A model generated the notes under the pieces. The model was not told where the DNA came from, ran no database searches, and saw nothing but the letters and a program-made list of their open reading frames with translations. From QNES01 sp023143415 (lineage in GTDB: Bacteria; Pseudomonadota; Gammaproteobacteria; Beggiatoales; Beggiatoaceae), in assembly GCA_030632725.1 (NCBI GenBank), contig DAOVUF010000212.1:1-8481 (forward strand): a stretch of DNA of 8,481 nt, read 5' to 3'. Of this stretch, positions 1 to 4,786 are shown in pieces. Position numbers and translations under genes: made by a program. How positions within the stretch are numbered: position 1 is the first letter of the stretch; every line of letters starts with the position of its first letter.

Positions 1-155
1 AAGAAAAGCCCGTGCTGAAAGAAAAGCCCGCGCTGAAAGAAAAGCCCGTGCTGAAAGAAAAGCCCGCGCTGAAAGAAAAGCCCGTGCTGAAAGAAAAGCC
101 CGCGCTGAAAGAAAAGCCCGTGCTGAAAGAAAAGCGGCTGAAAGAAAAGCCCGCG
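1..155 (+). repeat. 18-bp tandem repeat coding the TonB spacer
   Basis: Eighteen-base units (ctgaaagaaaagcccgYg) run head to tail from the window edge. There are six full units at 15-122, then a 15-base unit (123-137) and one more 18-base unit (138-155). The one variable base alternates strictly C, T, C, T, giving a 36-bp higher-order period. In the tonB frame that base is the third position of an Arg codon (CGC/CGT), so all units encode the same ERKARA. All unit lengths are multiples of three, so copy number can change without breaking the gene. Confidence 0.93.
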
Positions 156-445
156 CTGGAAAAACAACCGCACCATCATACCGTGCCGCTTACTTACACA
201 ATCCGCATCCCCCTTATCCAAGAATGTCAAAGCGTCGGGGTGAAGAAGGAAAAGTATTACTACGGGTTAAAGTCAGTCAAAATGGTAGAGCCGTCTCAGT
301 ACAACTGAAAAAATCAAGCGGTTCAAAAAGACTGGATAACGCTGCCCGTAAAGCCGTGAAAAATTGGCGTTTTGTTCCCGCAAAAAAAGGGGGGGAATCT
401 GTCAGCGGATGGGTTATTGTTCCAATTACTTTTAATTTAAGGTAA
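2..445 (+). CDS. tonB: TonB-family energy transducer, 3' part (5' end outside window)
   Basis: This is the C-terminal 147 residues of a TonB-type protein, which spans the periplasm and passes proton-motive force from ExbB/ExbD to outer-membrane receptors. The C-terminal domain is clear: AAYLHNPHPPYPR at 185-223 is the conserved entry motif, followed by GEEGKVLLRVKVSQNGR, SSGSKRLDNAA and WRFVPA, ending PITFNLR at a TAA (443-445). Upstream, codons 1-53 read as an Arg/Lys/Ala/Glu repeat (ERKARA), probably a rigid charged helix like the TolA stalk and replacing the usual Pro-Lys spacer. The whole fragment is open in this one frame, so no frameshift is needed. An ATG at 224 lies inside the conserved domain and is not the true start. 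The N-terminal membrane anchor would be left of the window. The family call is strong; the gene name is by family, since genomes like this often carry several TonB paralogs. Confidence 0.9.
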   Translation, partial: RKARAERKARAERKARAERKARAERKARAERKARAERKARAERKAAERKARAGKTTAPSYRAAYLHNPHPPYPRMSKRRGEEGKVLLRVKVSQNGRAVSVQLKKSSGSKRLDNAARKAVKNWRFVPAKKGGESVSGWVIVPITFNLR

Positions 446-453
446 AAAATATA

Positions 454-490
454 GAAATCCGATTTTTGAAAAAAATCGGATTTCTTTCTT
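454..490 (+). terminator. Rho-independent terminator after tonB
   Basis: A perfect 14-bp stem (454-467 with 471-484, arms gaaatccgattttt / aaaaatcggatttc) with a 3-nt loop starts nine bases after the tonB stop codon. It is followed by the T-rich tail tttctt. It fits an intrinsic terminator that would separate tonB transcription from exbB. The stem is A/T-rich at its tip, so its strength is uncertain. Confidence 0.75.
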
Positions 491-504
491 CGCCTTATAT
501 ATAA

Positions 505-722
505 TGAGTACAACGGATTTACGAAATAAACGGATTAAATCGACGAAGATAAAGTTTTTTTGTACTCAGGGCAACCATAAAGGATTGCCCCTACAACATT
601 TCAGGCTGAAATATTCTTATGTCGAGTGACGAAAATATTCTGATGTAGGGGCAATCCCTTGTGGTTGCCCTGAGTAGTTACGTTTTTTAAAATCCGTTGA
701 TTCCGTAAATCCGTTGTACTCA
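505..722. mobile_element. MITE-like palindromic element, copy 1
   Basis: The element has perfect 19-bp terminal inverted repeats: tgagtacaacggatttacg at 505-523 and its complement at 704-722. Inside is a second pair of inverted arms of 32 bases (564-595 and 644-675, gggcaacc...ggattgcccc type) that differ at two positions. The roughly 48 bases between the arms hold no ORF. Similar arms recur at 4491-4592, so this is a repeat family. It carries no transposase and shows no obvious target duplication, so the mobile label is inferred from the termini and the copy number. It fills most of the gene-free 446-748 stretch and ends 26 bases before exbB, so exbB transcription may start in or near its right end. 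Confidence 0.7.
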
Positions 723-748
723 ATGCGTTTACTTAAAAAGGAGAAATA

Positions 749-1519
749 ATGGAATTATCATTACACAATGGGGTTGCAGAGTTTTTACTGAATTTAAATA
801 TCATCTCTTTCTCAATCATTTTGACACTCATCTTCATGTCAATATTATCGTGGTACCTTATCATCACAAAAAGCCTCCAACTGGGCTTTACCTATTGGCG
901 TTCCAAGAAAATCTTAAAACTGTTTTGGCAATCATCATCATTGGAACCGCTCATCACACGCCTTAGCAAAAAAAAACAGAAAGAACCCTTTTCCAATGTC
1001 GCGCTACAAGGCATTAATGCGGCTATCTTCTACGAAAAAAGGGCAGAAAAACAATTAGACACACTCTGTACACATAGTGAATTTCTCACACGCAACATGC
1101 GCCGCGCTTTCAACGAAGGGCGGGCGCAATTAGATAGCGACTTAACAATACTAGCGACTATCGGTAGCACATCGCCATTTATTGGTTTATTGGGAACGGT
1201 AATCGGCATTTATGATGCGCTTATCAGCATCAGCGCAAAGGGAAGTGCTTCCCTAGATACAGTCGCTGCGCCTGTAGGAGAAGCCTTAATTATGACTGCC
1301 ATTGGATTAGCCGTTGCAATTCCAGCGATATTAGCTTATAACACTTTAATTCGTGGAAATCGCCATTTCTTGAACAAACTGGAAGGATTTACTCACGATC
1401 TCCATACTTGCCTAAATACGGGTGCCCGCATGGATATGAAAAATAGGGTTTATATGAAACACCGCATTCAACCGGTTAACATTCAAACTGAAAAAGCCTC
1501 AAAGGAGATAACACCATGA
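749..1519 (+). CDS. exbB: MotA/TolQ/ExbB proton channel family protein
   Basis: This 256-aa inner-membrane protein is the ExbB/TolQ-type subunit that forms the proton-conducting complex with ExbD and drives TonB. A first hydrophobic segment spans residues 17-40. A cytoplasmic charged stretch follows, then the signature MotA/TolQ/ExbB domain: LATIGSTSPFIGLLGTVIGI (about 135-154) forms the second segment, and PVGEALIMTAIGLAVAIPAI (about 175-194) the third. The start is fixed by AAGGAG at 738-743, five bases before the ATG. The gene lacks a long N-terminal periplasmic extension and is in the usual length range for ExbB. Its stop overlaps exbD (ATGA), so the two are translationally coupled. ExbB and TolQ are hard to tell apart by sequence; the tonB neighbour favours ExbB. 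Confidence 0.9.
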   Translation: MELSLHNGVAEFLLNLNIISFSIILTLIFMSILSWYLIITKSLQLGFTYWRSKKILKLFWQSSSLEPLITRLSKKKQKEPFSNVALQGINAAIFYEKRAEKQLDTLCTHSEFLTRNMRRAFNEGRAQLDSDLTILATIGSTSPFIGLLGTVIGIYDALISISAKGSASLDTVAAPVGEALIMTAIGLAVAIPAILAYNTLIRGNRHFLNKLEGFTHDLHTCLNTGARMDMKNRVYMKHRIQPVNIQTEKASKEITP

Positions 1520-1932
1520 GTTTTAATGAATTTGATGATGAACAAAACAACGAACCTTTATCAGAAATCAACATGATTCCCATGATTGATGTCATGTTAG
1601 TATTACTCATTTTGTTTATCATCACCGCACCCCTATTCACGCCCCACGCTACTACAATTGACATACCTCAAGCCTCTAGCCAAGAAAGCCCTGATAAACC
1701 TAATAATATTGCGTTAGCGATTGATGACAAAGGAACACTTTTTTGGAACGATGAACGTATTAATGATAAAGAACTTCTTATTCGCTTGAAAAAAGCGGCT
1801 CAAAAAAAACCACAACCTGAACTCCATATTCGTGCTGATAAAAATACATTATATCAAAGACTCGCTGAAATTATGTCTTCAGCGCAAAATGCAGGAATTA
1901 CTCGCTTAGGATTTGTGAGCCAACCGAAGTAG
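1516..1932 (+). CDS. exbD: ExbD/TolR family biopolymer transport protein
   Basis: This 138-aa protein has one membrane segment and a periplasmic C-terminal domain. It is the ExbD partner of ExbB that couples proton flow to TonB. A short acidic cytoplasmic N-terminus (EFDDEQNNE) is followed by INMIPMIDVMLVLLILFIITAP at residues 18-39, the family signature. Asp25 sits where the essential membrane Asp of ExbD lies. The periplasmic part (about 43-138) shows the ExbD/TolR pattern, with IAIDDKG-like and LHIRADKNTLYQRL stretches. The ATG overlaps the exbB stop, and AAAGGAG at 1501-1507 is eight bases upstream. No T-tailed terminator follows; a 15-bp hairpin at 2013-2045 is the nearest candidate. Confidence 0.93.
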   Translation: MSFNEFDDEQNNEPLSEINMIPMIDVMLVLLILFIITAPLFTPHATTIDIPQASSQESPDKPNNIALAIDDKGTLFWNDERINDKELLIRLKKAAQKKPQPELHIRADKNTLYQRLAEIMSSAQNAGITRLGFVSQPK

Positions 1933-1934
1933 AA

Positions 1935-1967
1935 ATGATGAATGGTGAATGGTGAATGCGATGAATG
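1935..1967. repeat. ATGAATGGTGAATG short satellite
   Basis: A run built from gatgaatg and gtgaatg units lies directly after exbD. The complementary motif (cattcatcat) occurs at 4717-4726 and 4763-4780 upstream of the kinase gene, so this simple repeat is dispersed. It has no start signal or usable reading frame. Confidence 0.6.
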
Positions 1968-1979
1968 AAATCAATCGTT

Positions 1980-2045
1980 TAGGAACGTGTATGAAATTAA
2001 TTCCACAAAATCAGACCTGACAGGTTTCCAAAACCTGTCAGGTCT
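1980..2045. repeat. Palindromic 'host' element, copy A (uninterrupted)
   Basis: The left part reads taggaacgtgtatgaaatta, followed by the hairpin agacctgacaggttt / aaacctgtcaggtct (2013-2027 and 2031-2045, 15-bp perfect stem, loop cca). The same order recurs at 4362-4462 and 6942-7161, in each case with extra hairpins inserted. Here nothing is inserted, so this copy shows the basic layout. It lies between the convergent ends of exbD and serA and could act as a weak bidirectional terminator. There is no clean T-run on either side. Confidence 0.7.
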
Positions 2046-2081
2046 AGTTGTCGAACCATATTTCTTTCTTGGAAGTCGCTT

Positions 2082-3248
2082 TTACAAAGAACGCACCGTT
2101 AATACGCCCTTTCTCGAAGTAATTTCATCGACAACTGTTTGGGGAATGGGTTTATCAACATCAACCAACGTGCAAGCAACATCATCGCGTGAACGATTCA
2201 ACATATCTACAATGTTAAGGGTCGCATTGGATATTGCCGAAGAAATACGCTCAATCATGTGAGGTACATTGGCATTCACAACGAGTAAACGATGCTTCCC
2301 ACTGCGCGGCATATCCATTTCTGGAAAATTCACAGAATTATGCACAATACCATTTTCTAAATAGTCACGTATTTGATCAGCAACCATAATGGCACAATTT
2401 TCTTCCGCCTCTTTAGTCGATGCGCCAAGATGTGGCAAAGTAATCACACGTTCATGATTGATCAACAAATTATTAGGAAAATCACAGACATAGCTATTAA
2501 CTCGCCCTGCTTTAATTGCGTCACAAACAGCGGTATTCTCCACAATCCCGTCACGGGAAAAATTGAAAATCGTTAAACCTTGACGCGCATTTTGTAATCG
2601 TTCAGCATTAATCGTATGACGAGTGTTTTCTAACAGAGGCACATGCACTGTCACAAATTCAACTTGTGATAACATATCTTCAACACTTAACGCTTGTTTA
2701 ACATGCGCTGACAGTTGCCAAGCATTTTTAACCGTCATCAGAGGATCATAGCCAATAACATTCATACCGAGAGCTTTGGCGGCATTCGCCACTTTAACGC
2801 CAATGGCCCCTAAACCAATTACGCCGATTGTGCGCCCTGATAATTCAAAACCCACAAATTTTTTCTTACCCGCTTCAACTTGTTTAGAAATTTCTGCATC
2901 TGTTCCTTGTAAATTGCGGGTATAATCCCAAGCTGGAAATAGATTACGCGCCGTCAATAACAGACAAGACATCACTAACTCCTTGACTGCATTAGCATTT
3001 GCGCCAGGCGCATTAAAAACAGGAATGCCACAAGCACTCATTTTATCAACGGGGATATTATTGACACCCGCTCCAGCACGCCCGACGGCTTTCAAAGTCT
3101 CAGGTATTTCCCAATCGTGCATCTTAAATGAACGTAATAATACCGCATCAGGATGCTGAATTTCTGAAGCAACTTCATAATGGGTACGCGGTAAACGCTC
3201 TAAACCTAAAACAGAAATATTATTTAAAGTCAGTATTTTATAAGACAT
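2082..3248 (-). CDS. serA: D-3-phosphoglycerate dehydrogenase with ACT domain
   Basis: This cytoplasmic 388-aa enzyme oxidises 3-phosphoglycerate to 3-phosphohydroxypyruvate with NAD, the first step of serine synthesis. The substrate-domain pattern GRAGAGVNNIPVD is at 56-68. The NAD-binding Rossmann motif GVIGLGAIG is at 142-150 with Asp169 (YDP) at the end of its second strand. Catalytic Arg232 lies in FSRDGIV and catalytic His273 in PHLGAS. A C-terminal ACT regulatory domain (about 318-388, starting KHRLLVVNANVP) suggests serine feedback or a related control. The usual FPxEP stretch carrying the catalytic Glu reads DFPNN here, a variant also found in other short SerA proteins. The ATG overlaps the serC stop by one base (TAATG), so the pair is probably translated from one mRNA. 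Confidence 0.93.
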   Translation of the reverse strand: MSYKILTLNNISVLGLERLPRTHYEVASEIQHPDAVLLRSFKMHDWEIPETLKAVGRAGAGVNNIPVDKMSACGIPVFNAPGANANAVKELVMSCLLLTARNLFPAWDYTRNLQGTDAEISKQVEAGKKKFVGFELSGRTIGVIGLGAIGVKVANAAKALGMNVIGYDPLMTVKNAWQLSAHVKQALSVEDMLSQVEFVTVHVPLLENTRHTINAERLQNARQGLTIFNFSRDGIVENTAVCDAIKAGRVNSYVCDFPNNLLINHERVITLPHLGASTKEAEENCAIMVADQIRDYLENGIVHNSVNFPEMDMPRSGKHRLLVVNANVPHMIERISSAISNATLNIVDMLNRSRDDVACTLVDVDKPIPQTVVDEITSRKGVLTVRSL

Positions 3249-4330
3249 TAGCCCTTCCGTTTTGCAAAATCATTCATGAAATCAATCAACGCTTGTACAC
3301 CTTCTTCTGGCATAGCGTTATAAATACTCGCCCGCAATCCGCCGACGGTACGATGTCCACCTAAAGTCAACAAACCCGCTACCTTAGCCTCCGCCTGAAA
3401 GGATTTATCCAAATCGGAATTGCTCAAAGTAAACGGTATGTTCATCCAAGAGCGATAGGCGGGATCAACAGGATTATTATAAAACTCGGATTGATCAATG
3501 GCAGCATATAACTTTTTAGCCTTGCGCTGATTACGTTCACCCATCTTCGCTAAACCGCCAAACTCTTTGAGCCATTTAAAAACTAACCCGGCAATATACC
3601 AAGCCAGCGTTGGTGGCGTGTTAGACATAGAACCACTATCAATGTGGGTTTTATAACTCAACATACTTGGCATATTGGGCATGGCACCGTCTGCCAAGTC
3701 TTCGCGTATAATAACAATGGTTAAACCAGCGGGACCAATATTTTTCTGTGCGCCAGCGTAAATGAGTCCATATTTAGAAACATCCAAAGGGCGTGATAAA
3801 ATAGTTGAAGACATATCTGCCACAAGGATTTTATCGCCCACGTCAGGAATCGTAAGAAATTCTAAACCGTTAATCGTTTCATTGGGTGTATAATGAACAT
3901 AAGCGGCATTAGGATTTAACGTCCAATGCTTCGATTCCGACACATTGGTAAAGTTATTGCTTTCTGAATTAACAGGCAAATTAACTTCGCCATATTTTCT
4001 CGCCTCAGCAATGGCTTTTTTTGACCATTGTCCCGTGTTAAAATAATCCGCCTCATTGTTGCCGCGCAGCAAATTTATGGGTACCATTGCAAATTGACAA
4101 GAGGCACCTCCTTGTAAAAATAGCACTTTATAAGTGCTTGGAATATTTAATAAATCTCGGAGATCGGACTCCGCTTGTTCAGCAATGGACTTAAATTCTT
4201 TACCACGATGGCTCATTTCCATCACTGACATACCAGAGCCGTGCCAATCAAGTAACTCGGCTTTGACTTGTTCTAACACTGGCGTAGGTAAGTTTGCTGG
4301 CCCTGCGCTAAAATTAAAGGCTCGTGACAT
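3248..4330 (-). CDS. serC: Phosphoserine aminotransferase
   Basis: This 360-aa PLP-dependent class V aminotransferase converts 3-phosphohydroxypyruvate plus glutamate to phosphoserine, the second step of serine synthesis; the family also serves vitamin B6 synthesis. Family motifs run the full length: NFSAGPANLP at 6-15, SHRGKEF at 40-46, QGGASCQFAMVP at 73-84, ADMSSTILSR at 171-180, and the PLP lysine Lys196 in AGAQKNIGPAG. The C-terminal GGLRASIYNAMPEEGV is also present. Length matches the family and nothing is missing. The start is supported by AAGGAGG four bases upstream (minus strand, complement of 4335-4341). It is the promoter-proximal gene of a serC-serA operon, with a palindromic hairpin (4371-4408) in the probable leader. 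Confidence 0.96.
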   Translation of the reverse strand: MSRAFNFSAGPANLPTPVLEQVKAELLDWHGSGMSVMEMSHRGKEFKSIAEQAESDLRDLLNIPSTYKVLFLQGGASCQFAMVPINLLRGNNEADYFNTGQWSKKAIAEARKYGEVNLPVNSESNNFTNVSESKHWTLNPNAAYVHYTPNETINGLEFLTIPDVGDKILVADMSSTILSRPLDVSKYGLIYAGAQKNIGPAGLTIVIIREDLADGAMPNMPSMLSYKTHIDSGSMSNTPPTLAWYIAGLVFKWLKEFGGLAKMGERNQRKAKKLYAAIDQSEFYNNPVDPAYRSWMNIPFTLSNSDLDKSFQAEAKVAGLLTLGGHRTVGGLRASIYNAMPEEGVQALIDFMNDFAKRKG

Positions 4331-4361
4331 AATTCCTCCTTAATTAAAAATTGAAAATGAC

Positions 4362-4462
4362 TTAGGAACGTTTCGAGGTTTTCGTTTTTTGAAAAGAAAA
4401 CCTCGAAAATGAAATAAATTTCAGATGAATCAGACCTGACAGGTTTCTAAAACCTGTCAGGT
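4362..4462. repeat. Palindromic host element copy B with inserted TTCGAGG hairpin
   Basis: The host sequence ttaggaacgt...atgaaataaatt...agacctgacaggttt/aaacctgtcaggt is recognisable. A hairpin (4371-4382 with 4397-4408, arms tttcgaggtttt / aaaacctcgaaa) sits between aacgt and atgaaat. In the uninterrupted copy at 1980 only the two bases gt lie there. The acctgacaggttt stem is 13 bp here (4434-4446 with 4450-4462) because its outer two bases have diverged. Confidence 0.7.
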
Positions 4463-4480
4463 ATTCGAGTCGAGGCTAAC

Positions 4481-4630
4481 GTTTTTTGTGCTCAGGGCAA
4501 CCACAAGGGATTGCCCCTACATAAAAATATTGTTGTAGGGGCAATCCTTTATGGTTGCCCTGAATTGTAGGGGCAATCCCTTGTGGTTGCCCTCTGAGTA
4601 GTTACCAAAAACTAAAATCCGTTGTACTTA
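4481..4630. mobile_element. MITE-like GGGCAACC element, copy 2 (rearranged)
   Basis: This is related to the 505-722 element. The left arm is at 4491-4520 (ctcagggcaacc...) and a matching right arm at 4534-4563. A second right-type arm in direct repeat is at 4566-4592. The right edge keeps ctgagtagttac and aaatccgttgtact, as in copy 1, but the segment between them is shortened. The outer left terminal repeat (tgagtacaacggattt) is missing. It looks like a degenerate copy that has gained an extra arm, so it is unlikely to be mobile by itself now. Confidence 0.65.
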
Positions 4631-4716
4631 TTAATGAGGCACTAGCTGAATAGTGACAATATTTTATAACTTCTCAAATTATGTTAGTATTTTAACATAT
4701 AAATAAAATTTAAAGC

Positions 4717-4780
4717 CATTCATCATTTCGAGTTTTTCTTCAAAAAACTAAAAACTCGAAAATCATTCATCATTCATCAT
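4717..4780. repeat. TTCGAG hairpin inside a cattcatcat satellite
   Basis: A 12-bp stem (4726-4737 with 4750-4761, arms tttcgagttttt / aaaaactcgaaa) with a 12-nt loop is flanked on both sides by cattcatcat units (4717-4726 and 4763-4780). This suggests insertion into, or co-spread with, the satellite. It ends seven bases before the kinase ATG, so it belongs to the kinase leader, where a purine-rich ribosome site would be expected and is absent. Confidence 0.65.
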
Positions 4781-4786
4781 TAAAAT

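Larger units (their letters stand above)
4331..4786. other. 456-bp gene-free divergent intergenic region (serC / kinase)
   Basis: No ORF here resembles a protein. From left to right it holds the serC ribosome site, a palindromic host element carrying an inserted hairpin (4362-4462), a second GGGCAACC element (4481-4630), an AT-rich segment (about 4651-4712) with a short inverted pair atgtta/taacat (4681-4698), and a hairpin inside a cattcatcat satellite (4717-4780). Promoters for serC and for the kinase must lie here or in the flanking repeats. I cannot identify a convincing -35/-10 pair on either strand. Confidence 0.7.

Noticed and set aside
12..308. A frame reading LKEKPVLKEKPA... as a Pro-Lys TonB spacer or a separate small protein
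   Set aside because: It runs out of frame into the conserved TonB domain. The variable base between units is nonsynonymous in it but silent in the tonB frame, and it needs a frameshift to make sense.
2013..2045. Strong intrinsic terminator shared by exbD and serA
   Set aside because: The stem is perfect, but neither strand has a proper T-run after it, and the same hairpin occurs where no gene ends, so it is annotated as a repeat.
1987..2262. Plus-strand 91-codon ORF after exbD
   Set aside because: It covers a palindromic repeat and then the antisense of the serA ACT-domain coding region. It has no ribosome site and no family resemblance.
4134..4343. Plus-strand ORF opposite the start of serC
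   Set aside because: It is a shadow of a full-length conserved gene on the other strand.
4651..4712. Sigma-70 promoter for the kinase gene in the AT-rich segment
   Set aside because: Boxes such as gtgaca or tatgtt can be picked, but none pair with acceptable spacing.
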